From: Streptococcus parapneumoniae
Lineage (GTDB): Bacteria; Bacillota; Bacilli; Lactobacillales; Streptococcaceae
Assembly (NCBI RefSeq): GCF_037076355.1
Contig: NZ_AP026968.1
Coordinates: 1,008,501-1,072,500, forward strand
Length of the DNA: 64,000 nt
Direction: 5' to 3'
Shown here: positions 23,783-34,899 of the stretch, in pieces
Numbering within the stretch: position 1 is the stretch's first letter
How the letters are laid out: each line of letters begins with the position of its first letter
The notes under the pieces: generated by a model
The model's input: the letters and a program-made list of their open reading frames with translations, nothing else
Told to the model about the DNA's origin: nothing
Databases searched by the model: none
Made by a program: the position numbers and the translations under genes

Positions 23783-26251
23783 ATGCAGGATAAAAATTTA
23801 GTGAATGTCAATCTGACAAAGGAGATGAAGACGAGCTTTATCGATTACGCCATGAGTGTTATCGTAGCCCGGGCTCTTCCTGATGTTCGAGATGGCTTGA
23901 AACCTGTTCACCGTCGCATTCTCTACGGAATGAATGAATTGGGTGTTACTCCAGACAAACCTCATAAAAAATCTGCTCGTATTACAGGGGATGTCATGGG
24001 TAAATATCACCCACACGGGGATTACTCTATTTATGAAGCCATGGTCCGTATGGCTCAATGGTGGAGCTACCGTTACATGCTTGTAGATGGTCATGGGAAC
24101 TTTGGTTCCATGGATGGAGATGGTGCTGCCGCCCAGCGTTATACTGAGGCACGTATGAGCAAGATTGCTCTAGAAATGCTTCGAGATATCAATAAGAATA
24201 CGGTTGATTTCGTCGATAACTATGATGCCAATGAACGGGAACCCTTGGTCTTGCCTGCACGTTTTCCAAACCTTTTGGTTAATGGAGCAACTGGTATCGC
24301 TGTTGGGATGGCAACCAATATTCCACCTCATAATCTGGGTGAAACCATTGATGCAGTGAAGTTGGTCATGGATAATCCTGAAGTGACTACCAAGGACTTG
24401 ATGGAAGTCTTGCCTGGGCCAGATTTTCCAACAGGTGCCCTTGTCATGGGGAAATCAGGCATTCATAAGGCTTATGAAACAGGTAAAGGTTCGATTGTCC
24501 TACGTTCTCGTACAGAGATTGAAACGACTAAGACTGGTCGTGAGCGCATCGTTGTAACAGAATTTCCTTATATGGTCAACAAAACCAAGGTGCATGAGCA
24601 TATTGTTCGCTTGGTTCAGGAAAAACGGATTGAGGGGATTACAGCAGTACGTGATGAGTCAAACCGTGAAGGGGTTCGATTTGTTATTGAAGTCAAGCGC
24701 GATGCCTCAGCCAATGTTATCCTCAATAACCTCTTTAAGATGACCCAGATGCAAACCAACTTTGGTTTCAATATGCTTGCTATCCAAAATGGTGTACCGA
24801 AGATTTTATCCCTTCGTCAGATTTTGGATGCTTATATCGAGCACCAAAAAGAAGTGGTTGTTCGTCGGACACGTTTTGATAAGGAAAAAGCGGAAGCACG
24901 CGCTCATATATTAGAAGGTCTCTTAATTGCGCTAGACCATATCGATGAAGTGATTCGTATCATCCGTGCTAGTGAGACAGACGCAGAAGCACAAGCCGAG
25001 TTGATGAGTAAGTTCAAGCTTTCTGAACGTCAAAGTCAGGCTATCCTAGACATGCGCCTTCGTCGTTTGACAGGTTTGGAACGCGATAAGATTCAGTCTG
25101 AGTATGATGACCTCTTGGCTCTGATTGCGGATTTGGCGGATATTCTTGCTAAGCCAGAACGTGTTTCTCAAATTATCAAAGACGAATTAGATGAAGTTAA
25201 ACGTAAATTTTCCGATAAACGTCGTACAGAGTTGATGGTCGGTGAAGTCTTGAGTCTTGAAGATGAAGATTTGATTGAAGAATCGGATGTCTTGATTACG
25301 CTTTCTAACAAAGGATACATTAAACGTCTGGACCAAGCTGAATTTACTGCTCAAAAACGTGGGGGTCGTGGTGTCCAAGGAACAGGTGTTAAGGATGATG
25401 ATTTTGTTCGTGAGTTAGTGTCAACTAGCACCCATGATCACCTGCTCTTCTTTACAAATAAAGGACGTGTCTATCGTTTGAAAGGTTATGAAATTCCTGA
25501 GTATGGTCGGACGGCCAAAGGACTGCCAGTAGTTAATCTCTTGAAATTAGATGAAGGCGAAAGTATTCAGACTATTATCAATGTTGAGTCTGATCGCAGT
25601 GATGATGCTTATCTCTTCTTTACAACCCGTCACGGTATTGTGAAGAGAACCAGTGTTAAGGAGTTTGCTAACATTCGTCAGAATGGACTTAAAGCACTGA
25701 ATCTTAAGGATGAAGATGAGTTAATCAATGTCTTGTTGACGGAAGAAGATACGGATATTATCATTGGTACCAAGTTTGGTTATGCAGTTCGCTTTAATCA
25801 ATCAGCCGTTCGTGGTATGAGCCGTATCGCCACTGGTGTGAAAGGTGTTAATCTCCGTGATGGAGACACAGTAGTCGGAGCGAGCGTAATTACTGATCAA
25901 GATGAGGTTCTTATCATTACTGAAAAAGGATATGGTAAGCGTACAGCTGCTACTGAATATCCAACAAAAGGTCGTGGTGGTAAGGGAATGCAGACAGCTA
26001 AAATTACCGAAAAAAATGGCTTGCTGGCCGGTCTTATGACTGTTCAAGGGGATGAGGATTTGATGATTATCACTGATACAGGTGTCATGATTCGAACCAA
26101 TCTTGCCAATATTTCACAAACAGGACGCGCAACTATGGGAGTTAAAGTAATGCGTCTGGATCAAGATGCTCAGATAGTGACCTTCACAACGGTTGCAGCG
26201 GCAGAAAAAGAAGAAGTTGGGACAGAAAATGAAACAGAAGGTGAAGCATAA
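23783..26251 (+). CDS. gyrA: DNA gyrase subunit A, Ser81Tyr
   Basis: Catalytic A subunit of gyrase, which introduces negative supercoils. 822 aa from [10 protein letters not shown]; the ATG follows a GAGG site, and upstream codons lie in the promoter. The active-site Tyr lies in [10 protein letters not shown] and six C-terminal beta-pinwheel repeats follow. In the quinolone-resistance region the sequence is [13 protein letters not shown]: residue 81 is Tyr (codon TAC, 24023-24025), while drug-sensitive streptococci have Ser; Glu85 is intact. Ser81Tyr is a known fluoroquinolone-resistance change in S. pneumoniae. The stop shares a base with the srtA start. Confidence 0.97.
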   Translation: MQDKNLVNVNLTKEMKTSFIDYAMSVIVARALPDVRDGLKPVHRRILYGMNELGVTPDKPHKKSARITGDVMGKYHPHGDYSIYEAMVRMAQWWSYRYMLVDGHGNFGSMDGDGAAAQRYTEARMSKIALEMLRDINKNTVDFVDNYDANEREPLVLPARFPNLLVNGATGIAVGMATNIPPHNLGETIDAVKLVMDNPEVTTKDLMEVLPGPDFPTGALVMGKSGIHKAYETGKGSIVLRSRTEIETTKTGRERIVVTEFPYMVNKTKVHEHIVRLVQEKRIEGITAVRDESNREGVRFVIEVKRDASANVILNNLFKMTQMQTNFGFNMLAIQNGVPKILSLRQILDAYIEHQKEVVVRRTRFDKEKAEARAHILEGLLIALDHIDEVIRIIRASETDAEAQAELMSKFKLSERQSQAILDMRLRRLTGLERDKIQSEYDDLLALIADLADILAKPERVSQIIKDELDEVKRKFSDKRRTELMVGEVLSLEDEDLIEESDVLITLSNKGYIKRLDQAEFTAQKRGGRGVQGTGVKDDDFVRELVSTSTHDHLLFFTNKGRVYRLKGYEIPEYGRTAKGLPVVNLLKLDEGESIQTIINVESDRSDDAYLFFTTRHGIVKRTSVKEFANIRQNGLKALNLKDEDELINVLLTEEDTDIIIGTKFGYAVRFNQSAVRGMSRIATGVKGVNLRDGDTVVGASVITDQDEVLIITEKGYGKRTAATEYPTKGRGGKGMQTAKITEKNGLLAGLMTVQGDEDLMIITDTGVMIRTNLANISQTGRATMGVKVMRLDQDAQIVTFTTVAAAEKEEVGTENETEGEA

Positions 26252-26994
26252 TGTCTCAAAAAAATAATAAGAAGAAAAACAAACGAAAAAATCTGCTGAC
26301 AAATATCCTAGCAGGATTTCTGATATTACTGTCACTGGCTTTGATTTTTAATGCGCAAATTCGAAATATTTTCATGGTCTGGAATACCAATAAGTATCAA
26401 GTTAGTCAAGTATCAAAAGAAAAAATAGAAGAAAATCAGGATACAGAAGGAAATTTTGATTTTGATTCGGTCAAAGCGATTTCTTCGGAAGCTGTTCTAG
26501 CTTCTCAATGGGATGCTCAAAAATTACCAGTTATTGGGGGAATTGCAATTCCTGAATTGGAAATGAATTTGCCGATTTTTAAAGGACTTGATAATGTTAA
26601 TCTCTTCTACGGCGCTGGTACAATGAAACGCGAGCAAGTAATGGGAGAAGGAAATTATAGTCTAGCTAGTCACCATATCTTTGGTGTTGATAATGCTAAT
26701 AAAATGTTATTTTCTCCTTTAGATAATGCTAAAAATGGTATGAAGATTTATCTAACCGATAAAAATAAAGTTTATACTTATGAAATACGAGAAGTCAAAC
26801 GTGTGACACCAGATCGCGTTGATGAGGTTGATGATAGAGATGGGGTCAATGAAATCACATTAGTAACCTGTGAAGACCTTGCTGCTACAGAACGTATTAT
26901 TGTAAAAGGTGATTTGAAAGAAACAAAAGATTATTCACAAACATCTGATGAAATCCTAACAGCTTTCAATCAACCGTATAAACAATTTTATTAA
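26251..26994 (+). CDS. srtA: Sortase A
   Basis: Class A sortase that cleaves LPXTG surface proteins and joins them to the peptidoglycan. 247 aa: a basic start, one membrane anchor (about 15-37), then the sortase beta-barrel. The catalytic triad is visible: His in YSLASHHIFG, Cys in ITLVTCEDL and Arg in ATERIIVKG. Its ATG overlaps the gyrA stop, so it is co-transcribed with gyrA, and a strong terminator follows. Confidence 0.96.
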   Translation: MSQKNNKKKNKRKNLLTNILAGFLILLSLALIFNAQIRNIFMVWNTNKYQVSQVSKEKIEENQDTEGNFDFDSVKAISSEAVLASQWDAQKLPVIGGIAIPELEMNLPIFKGLDNVNLFYGAGTMKREQVMGEGNYSLASHHIFGVDNANKMLFSPLDNAKNGMKIYLTDKNKVYTYEIREVKRVTPDRVDEVDDRDGVNEITLVTCEDLAATERIIVKGDLKETKDYSQTSDEILTAFNQPYKQFY

Positions 26995-26997
26995 TAC

Positions 26998-27032
26998 AAA
27001 TCAGTGAAATCCAGAATTTCACTGATTTTTTT
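26998..27032 (+). terminator. gyrA-srtA terminator
   Basis: AAATCAGTGAAAT pairs with AATTTCACTGATTT, followed by a run of T residues. Confidence 0.9.
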
Positions 27033-27066
27033 AAGATTTTCATAAAAATAAACTTTTATGAAATGC

Positions 27067-27104
27067 GGAAAACGCTTCCTAAAATCTAAAGTTTGTGATA
27101 TAAT
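27067..27104 (+). promoter_or_regulatory. cre site and promoter of the formate/nitrite channel
   Basis: GGAAAACGCTTCCT (27067-27080) matches 13 of 14 positions of the CcpA cre consensus TGWAARCGYTWNCW and covers the -35 region of an extended -10 (TGA TATAAT, 27099-27104). Confidence 0.6.
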
Positions 27105-27133
27105 TATCAAGAAAAAAGATTTAGGAGTTTATT

Positions 27134-27931
27134 ATGGTTTCTTCAGAATTTATCTCAAAGATTGAATTTGCTTGCAAGAAGAAAGAAAGTCTTTATAGCC
27201 AAAGCAAATTTAAGTATGCGATTCGTTCTATGTTTGCAGGTGCATTTTTAACTTTCAGTACAGCTGCTGGTGCAGTTGGGGCTGACTTGATTAATAAAAT
27301 TGCACCAGGTAGTGGACGTTTCCTCTTCCCATTTGTCTTTGCTTGGGGATTGGCCTACATTGTTTTTTTGAATGCCGAGTTGGTAACATCAAACATGATG
27401 TTCTTGACTGCAGGTAGTTTCTTGAAAAAAATCTCTTGGAGAAAAACAGCTGAGATTTTACTTTACTGTACCTTCTTCAACCTTATCGGGGCTTTGATAG
27501 CAGGTTGGGGCTTTGCCCACTCGGCAGCCTATGCGAATCTGACACACGATAGTTTCATCTCAGGTGTTGTTGAGATGAAGTTAGGCCGCTCAAATGAATT
27601 GGTCTTGCTTGAGGCGATTTTGGCAAATATTTTCGTAAATATTGCGATTCTTTCATTTGTTTTGGTCAAAGATGGTGGTGTCAAACTTTGGCTCGTTTTA
27701 TCAGCGATTTACATGTTTGTATTCTTAACAAACGAGCACATTGCGGCGAACTTTGCTTCTTTCGCGATTGTAAAATTCAGTGTTGCTGCTGATTCAATTG
27801 CTAACTTCGGTGTTGGAAATATGCTTCGCCACTGGGGTGTAACCTTCATCGGAAACTTTATCGGAGGAGGCCTCTTGATGGGGCTGCCATATGCCTTCCT
27901 CAATAAAAACGAAGATACTTATGTAGATTAA
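27134..27931 (+). CDS. Formate/nitrite transporter family channel
   Basis: FNT-family pentameric channel, 265 aa with six hydrophobic segments, moving small anions such as formate, nitrite or lactate. Family features are AGAFLTFSTAAGA near residue 37, AELVTSNMMF and the second half-repeat NEHIAANFAS, in which the conserved central His sits. In a homolactic streptococcus export or uptake of formate is most likely. Catabolite control is suggested by the cre site upstream; a terminator follows. Confidence 0.9.
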   Translation: MVSSEFISKIEFACKKKESLYSQSKFKYAIRSMFAGAFLTFSTAAGAVGADLINKIAPGSGRFLFPFVFAWGLAYIVFLNAELVTSNMMFLTAGSFLKKISWRKTAEILLYCTFFNLIGALIAGWGFAHSAAYANLTHDSFISGVVEMKLGRSNELVLLEAILANIFVNIAILSFVLVKDGGVKLWLVLSAIYMFVFLTNEHIAANFASFAIVKFSVAADSIANFGVGNMLRHWGVTFIGNFIGGGLLMGLPYAFLNKNEDTYVD

Positions 27932-27933
27932 GA

Positions 27934-27968
27934 AAATGAGCACGATTGAGTCGTGCTTTTTTCATTTT
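27934..27968 (+). terminator. Terminator of the formate/nitrite channel gene
   Basis: GCACGA and TCGTGC arms (27940-27956) with a T-run; outer A/T pairs extend the stem. Confidence 0.85.
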
Positions 27969-28013
27969 CAAAATAAGGTAATAGCTATTTCATATACCAA
28001 AATATAGAAAACT

Positions 28014-28030
28014 GATATTTGTAAACTATA
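28014..28030. promoter_or_regulatory. MET-box-like site before the sulfhydrylase gene
   Basis: One perfect half site AAACTATA and a partial other half (GATATTTG) match 13 of 16 defined positions of TATAGTTTSAAACTATA. Sulfur-amino-acid control of the next gene is plausible. Confidence 0.5.
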
Positions 28031-28078
28031 ACTCAAGGTGCTACAATATCCTTAATCAAACTATATGGAGGTCGCCTT

Positions 28079-29359
28079 ATGACTCGTGATTTTAAATTTG
28101 AAACTTTGCAACTACATGCTGGTCAAGTTGCGGATCCAGCTACCAAGTCTCGTGCAGTGCCGATTTATCAAACAACATCTTTTGTTTTTGATGACACGCA
28201 GGAAGGTGCCGATCTGTTTGCCTTGAGAAAACCAGGGAACATTTATACTCGTATCACCAATCCTACAACGGCTGCTTTTGAAGAAAGAATTGCAGCTCTC
28301 GAAGGTGGTGTCGGAGCTCTTGCAACAGCATCAGGTATGGCTGCAGTGACTTATACGATTTTGGCTCTTGCCCATGCTGGTGACCATGTAGTGGCTGCTT
28401 CGACTATTTACGGTGGAACCTTCAATCTCTTGAAGGAAACCCTTCCTCGTTATGGTATCACAACAACCTTTGTTGATGTGGATAATTTGGAAGAAGTGGA
28501 AGCAGCGATCAATGACAATACCAAGCTTGTCTTGATTGAAACCTTGGGTAACCCCTTGATTAACATTCCAGACCTGGAAAAATTGGCTGAGATTGCGCAT
28601 AGACACCAGATTCCACTCGTTTCGGACAACACTTTTGCTACACCATATTTGATTAACGTCTTCTCTCACGGTGTAGATATTGCTATTCACTCTGCGACTA
28701 AGTTTATTGGTGGGCATGGTACGACTATTGGAGGAGTGATTGTCGATAGTGGTAGTTTTGACTGGGTTGCTTCAGGAAAATTCCCTCAATTTGTTGAGGA
28801 AGACCCAAGCTACCACAATTTGAGCTATACTCGTGATGTGGGTGCAGCAGCCTTTATTATCGCTGTCCGTGTTCAATTGCTTCGTGATACAGGTGCAGCC
28901 TTGTCACCATTTAATGCCTTCTTGTTACTCCAAGGACTTGAAACCCTTTCTCTTCGTGTGGAACGCCATGTGCAAAATGCAGAGAAAATTGTTGATTTTC
29001 TCGTCAACCATCCTAAGGTAGAAAAGGTAAATTATCCAAAACTAGCAGATAGTCCATATCATGCCTTGGCTGAGAAATACTTGCCTAAAGGTGTGGGTTC
29101 AATCTTTACCTTCCATGTCAAAGGTGGGGAGGCAGAAGCACGCAAGGTAATTGATCATTTAGAAATCTTCTCTGATCTTGCAAATGTGGCAGATGCTAAA
29201 TCGCTTGTTGTCCATCCATCAACAACCACTCACGGTCAATTGTCAGAAAAAGATCTAGAAGCAGCAGGTGTCACACCAAACCAAATTCGTTTGTCAATCG
29301 GACTTGAAAATGTAGAGGATTTGGTCGAAGATTTGCGCTTGGCCTTGGAAAAAATTTAA
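28079..29359 (+). CDS. metY: O-acetylhomoserine (thiol)-lyase
   Basis: PLP enzyme of the Cys/Met metabolism family that makes homocysteine from O-acetylhomoserine and sulfide (or methanethiol to methionine). The 426-aa length, with the long insertion LFALRKPGNIYTRITNPTTA, is typical of the OAH sulfhydrylase branch rather than cystathionine synthases. Visible motifs are LATASGMAAVTYTI, ETLGNPLINIPDL and the PLP-binding Lys in HSATKFIGGHGTT. It is also annotated cysD in streptococci. GGAGG precedes the ATG and a MET-box-like site lies upstream; monocistronic with a terminator. Confidence 0.93.
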   Translation: MTRDFKFETLQLHAGQVADPATKSRAVPIYQTTSFVFDDTQEGADLFALRKPGNIYTRITNPTTAAFEERIAALEGGVGALATASGMAAVTYTILALAHAGDHVVAASTIYGGTFNLLKETLPRYGITTTFVDVDNLEEVEAAINDNTKLVLIETLGNPLINIPDLEKLAEIAHRHQIPLVSDNTFATPYLINVFSHGVDIAIHSATKFIGGHGTTIGGVIVDSGSFDWVASGKFPQFVEEDPSYHNLSYTRDVGAAAFIIAVRVQLLRDTGAALSPFNAFLLLQGLETLSLRVERHVQNAEKIVDFLVNHPKVEKVNYPKLADSPYHALAEKYLPKGVGSIFTFHVKGGEAEARKVIDHLEIFSDLANVADAKSLVVHPSTTTHGQLSEKDLEAAGVTPNQIRLSIGLENVEDLVEDLRLALEKI

Positions 29360-29372
29360 AGTAACAGAAGAT

Positions 29373-29401
29373 AAACAGTGGGTTTTGACTCACTGTTTTT
29401 G
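29373..29401 (+). terminator. Sulfhydrylase gene terminator
   Basis: AAACAGTG and CACTGTTT arms followed by T residues. Confidence 0.8.
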
Positions 29402-29419
29402 ATTTTCCCTCAGGCATGA

Positions 29420-29425
29420 TATAAT
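29420..29425 (+). promoter_or_regulatory. Extended -10 before the DUF2130 gene
   Basis: TGA then TATAAT, about 30 bases before the ATG. Confidence 0.55.
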
Positions 29426-29454
29426 GGTTACAGAAGCCTAGAAAGAGGAACGAT

Positions 29455-30729
29455 ATGAACGAAATCAAATGTCCCAACTGTGGGGAAGTCTTTACAGTAA
29501 ATGAAAGTCAGTATGCTGAACTTCTGTCTCAAGTGAGAACGGCAGAGTTTGATAAGGAACTACACGATCGGATGAAGCAGGAACTGGCGTTGGCTGAGCA
29601 AAAGGCCATGAATGAGCAACAGTCTAAACTAGCTCAAAAAGACCAAGAAATTACGCAATTACAGAGTCAAATCCAAAACTTTGAAACAGAAAAAGAATTG
29701 GCCAAGAAAGAGGTTGAACAGACAAGCCATCAGGCTCTCTTGGCCAAGGACAAGGAAGTACAGGCCTTGGAAAACCAATTGGCTACCTTGCGTTTGGAGC
29801 ATGAAAATCAACTACAAAAGACCCTTTCTGACCTAGAAAAAGAACGGGCTCAGGTCAAAAACCAACTGCTTTTGCAGGAAAAGGAAAATGAGCTTTCTCT
29901 TGCTTCTGTTAAGCAAAACTATGAAGCCCAGCTCAAGGCAGCCAGTGAACAAGTCGAATTTTATAAGAATTTCAAAGCCCAACAATCTACAAAAGCTATC
30001 GGGGAAAGTCTGGAACAGTATGCAGAGAGTGAGTTTAACAAGGTCCGTAGTTTTGCCTTTCCAAATGCCTACTTTGAGAAGGATAACAAGGTCTCTGCGC
30101 GTGGGTCTAAGGGTGACTTTATCTTCCGTGAGTGTGATGAAAATGGTGTTGAAATCATTTCCATCATGTTTGAGATGAAAAATGAAGCGGACGGAACAGA
30201 GAAGAAGCATAAGAATGCAGATTTTTATAAGGAATTGGACAAGGACCGTCGGGAGAAAAATTGTGAATATGCCGTTTTGGTGACCATGCTTGAGGCTGAT
30301 AACGACTACTTTAACACAGGGATTGTTGATGTCAGCCACGAGTATGAAAAGATGTATGTGGTTCGTCCTCAGTTCTTTATTCAGTTGATTGGGCTCTTGC
30401 GTAATGCGGCGCTTAATTCCCTAAAATACAAGCAGGAGTTAGCACTTGTTCGTGAGCAAAATATTGACATAACTCATTTTGAGGAGGACTTGGATGCCTT
30501 CAAGCTAGCTTTTGCTAAAAACTATAATTCAGCTTCGACCAACTTTGGAAAAGCTATTGATGAAATCGACAAGGCCATCAAACGTATGGAAGAGGTCAAG
30601 AAATTCCTGACAACATCTGAGAATCAACTTCGCCTTGCAAACAATAAATTGGAAGACGTTTCCGTCAAAAAATTGACTCGAAAGAATCCAACAATGAAAG
30701 CAAAGTTTGAAGTGCTGAAGGGGGAGTAG
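29455..30729 (+). CDS. DUF2130 domain protein with coiled coil
   Basis: A 424-aa protein of unknown biochemical role. The first residues hold a zinc-ribbon-like CPNCG; residues about 20-180 are a long Glu/Lys/Gln-rich coiled coil. The DUF2130 domain follows (about 185-340), with [16 protein letters not shown], a [10 protein letters not shown] segment and [14 protein letters not shown]. The conserved acidic/E-x-K pattern there (GDFIF, FEMK) recalls PD-(D/E)XK nuclease folds, but this is only a resemblance. truB begins ten bases after the stop, so the two are probably co-transcribed. Confidence 0.85.
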   Translation: MNEIKCPNCGEVFTVNESQYAELLSQVRTAEFDKELHDRMKQELALAEQKAMNEQQSKLAQKDQEITQLQSQIQNFETEKELAKKEVEQTSHQALLAKDKEVQALENQLATLRLEHENQLQKTLSDLEKERAQVKNQLLLQEKENELSLASVKQNYEAQLKAASEQVEFYKNFKAQQSTKAIGESLEQYAESEFNKVRSFAFPNAYFEKDNKVSARGSKGDFIFRECDENGVEIISIMFEMKNEADGTEKKHKNADFYKELDKDRREKNCEYAVLVTMLEADNDYFNTGIVDVSHEYEKMYVVRPQFFIQLIGLLRNAALNSLKYKQELALVREQNIDITHFEEDLDAFKLAFAKNYNSASTNFGKAIDEIDKAIKRMEEVKKFLTTSENQLRLANNKLEDVSVKKLTRKNPTMKAKFEVLKGE

Positions 30730-30739
30730 AAAGCGACGT

Positions 30740-31618
30740 ATGAACGGTATTATCAACTTAAAAAAAGAAGCAGGGATGACCTCGCATGATGCGGTTTTTA
30801 AACTGCGTAAGATTTTGGGAACCAAGAAGATTGGTCATGGTGGGACCTTAGATCCGGATGTGGTGGGTGTTTTGCCCATTGCGGTTGGCAAGGCGACACG
30901 CATGGTCGAGTTTATGCAGGACGAGGGTAAGGTCTATGAGGGGGAGATTACTATCGGTTATTCAACGACAACTGAGGATGCTAGTGGGGAAGTGGTCGCA
31001 GAGACACCTGTTTTATCGCCCTTGGATGAAAAGCTTGTCGATGAAGCAATCGCCAGTTTGACTGGGCCTATTACTCAGATTCCGCCTATGTATTCGGCTG
31101 TCAAGGTCAATGGTCGTAAGCTTTATGAGTATGCGCGTGCTGGTCAGGAAGTGGAGCGTCCAGAACGTCAGGTGACCATTTATCAATTTGATCGAACAAG
31201 TTCGATTTCTTATGAGGGCGAACTTGCACGATTTACTTTTCGTGTGAAATGCAGTAAGGGGACTTATATCCGTACCTTATCAGTTGACTTGGGAGAGAAA
31301 CTTGGATATGCTGCCCATATGTCACATCTGACACGGAACAGTGCGGCAGGTTTACAGCTAGAGGATGCCTTGACCTTGGAAGAAATTGCTGAAAAAGTGG
31401 AGGCTGGGCAATTAGACTTTCTCCATCCTCTTGAGATTGGGACGGGTGACCTTGTCAAAGTTTTCCTAAGTCCAGAAGAGGCTACAGAAGTGCGCTTTGG
31501 TCGCTTTATCGAGCTCGACCAAACAGAACAAGAATTAGCTGCCTTTGAAGGCGATAAATTGCTAGCCATTCTAGAAAAACGGGATAATCTCTACAAACCA
31601 AGGAAGGTTTTTAGCTAG
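30740..31618 (+). CDS. truB: tRNA pseudouridine(55) synthase
   Basis: Isomerises U55 in the T-loop of tRNAs. 292 aa. The N-terminus [17 protein letters not shown] and the catalytic Asp in [20 protein letters not shown] are the family hallmarks; [16 protein letters not shown] follows. Ten bases after the DUF2130 gene. No clear terminator is seen before udk. Confidence 0.96.
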   Translation: MNGIINLKKEAGMTSHDAVFKLRKILGTKKIGHGGTLDPDVVGVLPIAVGKATRMVEFMQDEGKVYEGEITIGYSTTTEDASGEVVAETPVLSPLDEKLVDEAIASLTGPITQIPPMYSAVKVNGRKLYEYARAGQEVERPERQVTIYQFDRTSSISYEGELARFTFRVKCSKGTYIRTLSVDLGEKLGYAAHMSHLTRNSAAGLQLEDALTLEEIAEKVEAGQLDFLHPLEIGTGDLVKVFLSPEEATEVRFGRFIELDQTEQELAAFEGDKLLAILEKRDNLYKPRKVFS

Positions 31619-31730
31619 TCTAACTGGGGTGTCGGGATTGGAATTGTTTTCCCTAGACTATCCAAACTAGACTATAAATTTTGCTAAAAATGTGATAGAA
31701 TAGACGACGGATAAAAAAACGGAGGATAGC

Positions 31731-32369
31731 ATGCAAAATAGACCAATCATTATCGGAGTGACAGGTGGTTCTGGTGGTGGTAAAACCAGTGTTTCAAGAG
31801 CCATTTTATCGCATTTTCCTGATGAAAAGATTTCCATGATCGAACATGATTCATACTACAAGGATCAGTCTCACTTGACCTTTGAAGAGCGTGTCAAAAC
31901 CAACTACGACCATCCTTTTGCCTTTGATACAGACTTGATGATCGAGCAGATTAAGGAATTGTTGGCAGGGCGTCCGGTGGACATTCCGACTTATGACTAT
32001 ACAGAGCATACACGAAGTAGCAAGACTTATCGTCAGGAGCCTCAAGATGTCTTTATCGTTGAGGGGATTTTGGTCTTGGAGGATAAGCGTCTGCGTGATT
32101 TGATGGATATCAAAATTTTTGTGGATACGGATGATGATGTGCGCATTATTCGTCGTATCAAGCGTGATATGGAGGAGCGTGGCCGTAGCCTTGATAGCGT
32201 CATTGACCAGTACTTAGGTGTGGTTAAACCAATGTACCACCAGTTTATCGAGCCAACTAAGCGTTATGCTGATATCGTCATTCCTGAAGGAGTTAGCAAT
32301 ACAGTGGCTATCGATTTGTTGACAACCAAGATTGCTAAGATTTTGGAAGAAGCTCGAAACAGCAAATAA
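31731..32369 (+). CDS. udk: Uridine kinase
   Basis: Phosphorylates uridine and cytidine in pyrimidine salvage. 212 aa. The P-loop [18 protein letters not shown] is near residues 9-26, with [23 protein letters not shown] and the lid [23 protein letters not shown] -10 (about 31697-31702) and AACGGAGG ribosome site precede it; a compact terminator follows. Confidence 0.95.
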   Translation: MQNRPIIIGVTGGSGGGKTSVSRAILSHFPDEKISMIEHDSYYKDQSHLTFEERVKTNYDHPFAFDTDLMIEQIKELLAGRPVDIPTYDYTEHTRSSKTYRQEPQDVFIVEGILVLEDKRLRDLMDIKIFVDTDDDVRIIRRIKRDMEERGRSLDSVIDQYLGVVKPMYHQFIEPTKRYADIVIPEGVSNTVAIDLLTTKIAKILEEARNSK

Positions 32370-32377
32370 TCAGATGT

Positions 32378-32397
32378 GGAGGCCTTGCCTCCTTTTT
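32378..32397 (+). terminator. udk terminator
   Basis: GGAGGC, CTT loop, GCCTCC, then TTTTT. Confidence 0.9.
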
Positions 32398-32450
32398 CTA
32401 TTTTTCCCTCATAATGGTACATAAATGGAGATTTTTAGGCATATTTTTGG

Positions 32451-32456
32451 TATAAT
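32451..32456 (+). promoter_or_regulatory. xseA operon -10
   Basis: TGG then TATAAT (extended -10), about 40 bases before the xseA start. Confidence 0.6.
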
Positions 32457-32496
32457 AATACCCATGAAAGAGCAAGTAAATGAATAGTAGGTGGAG

Positions 32497-33837
32497 ATGG
32501 AAAAGTATTTATCGGTAACAACTTTGACCAAGTATCTGAAAATGAAATTCGATAAAGACCCTTACTTGGAACGGGTCTATTTAACTGGTCAAGTTTCCAA
32601 CTTTCGTAAACGACCTACTCACCAATATTTCTCCCTAAAAGATGACCATGCAGTTATTCAAGCGACCATCTGGTCTGGAATTTATCAGAAATTAGGGTTT
32701 GACCTGGAAGAAGGGATGAAAATCAATGTGATTGGGCGTGTGCAGGTCTATGAACCAAGTGGTAGCTACTCCATCATCATTGAAAAGGCTGAGCCTGATG
32801 GGGTTGGGGCGCTTGCGATTCAGTTTGAACAACTCAAGAAAAAATTGACAGAAGAAGGCCTGTTTCAAGAACGTTTCAAGCAACCTCTGCCCCAATTTTC
32901 TAAGAGAATTGGTGTAGTGACCAGTCGCAGTGGAGCCGTGATTCGAGATATTATCACGACCGTCAGCAGGCGATTTTCAGGTGTTGACATTCTTCTCTAT
33001 CCGACCAAGGTTCAAGGAGATGGAGCAGCAGAGGAAATAGCACGGAATATTGCGCGTGCTAATCAACGGGACGATTTGGACTTGCTCATTATTGGTCGTG
33101 GTGGAGGTTCCATAGAGGATCTCTGGGCCTTTAACGAAGAAATTGTGGTACGAGCCATTTTTGAATCTCGTTTACCAGTTATCTCTAGTGTGGGGCATGA
33201 GACGGATGTGACCTTGGCAGATTTTGTGGCAGATCGACGAGCTGCGACACCAACGGCTGCTGCTGAACTAGCAACACCTGTGACCAAGTTGGATCTATTA
33301 GCTCATTTGCAAAATCAGGAAAAACGGATGGCAACGGCAGTCCGAAATGTCCTATCTAAGAAACAAGAAGCTTTGAAAAAATGCAGTCAGTCTGTTATTT
33401 TTAGACAACCAGAGCGCTTGTATGATGGTTATTTGCAACGCTTGGATCAATTGCAACTGCGCTTAAAACAAAGTTTGCGAACACGGATTTCTGATAACAA
33501 ACAAGTCGTCCAAGCAAGTACGCATCAGCTAGTCCAATTATCGCCTGTTACCAAAATTCAACGCTATCAGGACAGACTAGCTCAGTTGGACAAGCTCCTC
33601 CGTAGCCAAATGGCGCTGGTTTATGATGCTAAGGTTGCTGAAGTCAAGCGACTTTCGGAAGCCTTGCTGATGTTGGATACCAGTCGAATCGTGGCGCGTG
33701 GCTATGCTATTGTCAAGAAAGAAGAGTCCGTTGTAGATTCGGTTGAGAGTTTGAAGAAAAAAGACCAAGTGACGCTTTTGATGCGAGATGGTCAAGTAGA
33801 ATTAGAGGTTAAAGATGTCAAAACAAAAGAAATTTGA
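32497..33837 (+). CDS. xseA: Exodeoxyribonuclease VII large subunit
   Basis: Single-strand DNA exonuclease subunit, 446 aa from [10 protein letters not shown]. An N-terminal OB fold ([22 protein letters not shown]) is followed by the catalytic domain with [29 protein letters not shown] and [19 protein letters not shown]. The ATG at 32497 is preferred to the in-frame GTG six bases upstream because AGGTGG lies before it. It overlaps xseB by 23 bases and heads a seven-gene operon ending at 38535. Confidence 0.95.
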   Translation: MEKYLSVTTLTKYLKMKFDKDPYLERVYLTGQVSNFRKRPTHQYFSLKDDHAVIQATIWSGIYQKLGFDLEEGMKINVIGRVQVYEPSGSYSIIIEKAEPDGVGALAIQFEQLKKKLTEEGLFQERFKQPLPQFSKRIGVVTSRSGAVIRDIITTVSRRFSGVDILLYPTKVQGDGAAEEIARNIARANQRDDLDLLIIGRGGGSIEDLWAFNEEIVVRAIFESRLPVISSVGHETDVTLADFVADRRAATPTAAAELATPVTKLDLLAHLQNQEKRMATAVRNVLSKKQEALKKCSQSVIFRQPERLYDGYLQRLDQLQLRLKQSLRTRISDNKQVVQASTHQLVQLSPVTKIQRYQDRLAQLDKLLRSQMALVYDAKVAEVKRLSEALLMLDTSRIVARGYAIVKKEESVVDSVESLKKKDQVTLLMRDGQVELEVKDVKTKEI

Positions 33838-34027
33838 GGAAAATCTAGCAGAACTGGAAACCATTGTCCAAAGTTTGGAAAATGGTGAAATTGCTCTGGA
33901 AGATGCGATTGCTGCCTTTCAAAAGGGTATGGTCTTGTCAAAAGAGCTCCAAGCGACGCTGGACAAGGCTGAAAAGACCTTGGTCAAGGTCATGCAAGAA
34001 GATGGAACAGAAAGTGATTTTGAATGA
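33815..34027 (+). CDS. xseB: Exodeoxyribonuclease VII small subunit
   Basis: 70-aa helical subunit that binds XseA. The family pattern [19 protein letters not shown] followed by [17 protein letters not shown] and an acidic tail is clear. The start lies inside xseA and the end overlaps ispA by four bases (ATGA), consistent with coupled translation. Confidence 0.95.
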   Translation: MSKQKKFEENLAELETIVQSLENGEIALEDAIAAFQKGMVLSKELQATLDKAEKTLVKVMQEDGTESDFE

Positions 34028-34899
34028 AGAAGCAAGAAAAATTAGCTCTTGTCGAGTCAGCCTTGGAAGACTTTTATGGAGACCAGCAGTTTGCCTCTAA
34101 TTTGCGAGAGTCTGTTCTCTATTCCATTCATGCTGGTGGCAAGCGTATTCGACCTTTTCTCTTGTTAGAAGTTCTGGAAGCCTTGCAGGTCGCTATTAAA
34201 CCTGCTCACGCACAGGTGGCTGCGGCTTTGGAAATGATTCATACAGGGAGCTTGATTCACGATGACCTTCCTGCCATGGATGATGATGATTACCGTCGAG
34301 GGCGTTTGACCAACCATAAGAAATTCGGTGAAGCTATGGCCATTTTGGCTGGAGATGCTTTGTTCCTAGATTCTTATGCCTTGATAGCGCAGGCAGATTT
34401 GCCAAGTCAGATCAAGGTGGACTTGATTGGCAACTTATCTCTTGCTTCAGGAAGTCTAGGCATGGTAGCAGGCCAGGTTTTGGATATGGAAGGCGAACAC
34501 CAGCACCTGTCTTTGGAAGAACTCCAGACTATTCATGCTAATAAGACTGGAAAACTACTAGCCTATCCCTTCCAAGCAGCTGCTATTATTGCTGAATTGG
34601 CTCCTGAAATGCAGGCAAAACTGAAAACTGTTGGCGAATTGATTGGGCTTGCTTTTCAAGTTCGAGATGATGTACTGGATGTGACTGCCAGTTTTGAGGA
34701 AATCGGCAAGACGCCTCAAAAGGATCTACAGGCAGAAAAATCAACCTATCCAGCCTTGTTGGGTTTGGAAGAGGCAATTGTCTTTTGTAACCAAACCTTG
34801 AATCAAGCTAATGCCAAATTAGAAGAAATTGCCCAGCAAGTTCCTTTTGAGATAGAATCAATTGTAAGTGTAGTAGAAAGTTTGAGAATCAATGGCTAA
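34024..34899 (+). CDS. ispA: Farnesyl diphosphate synthase family prenyltransferase
   Basis: Condenses isopentenyl diphosphate with allylic diphosphates to C15, precursor of the undecaprenyl carrier and menaquinone-type lipids. 291 aa. The first Asp-rich motif lies in [18 protein letters not shown] and the second in [24 protein letters not shown] binds diphosphate. ATGA overlap with xseB, and an 8-base overlap with tlyA. Confidence 0.93.
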   Translation: MKKQEKLALVESALEDFYGDQQFASNLRESVLYSIHAGGKRIRPFLLLEVLEALQVAIKPAHAQVAAALEMIHTGSLIHDDLPAMDDDDYRRGRLTNHKKFGEAMAILAGDALFLDSYALIAQADLPSQIKVDLIGNLSLASGSLGMVAGQVLDMEGEHQHLSLEELQTIHANKTGKLLAYPFQAAAIIAELAPEMQAKLKTVGELIGLAFQVRDDVLDVTASFEEIGKTPQKDLQAEKSTYPALLGLEEAIVFCNQTLNQANAKLEEIAQQVPFEIESIVSVVESLRING

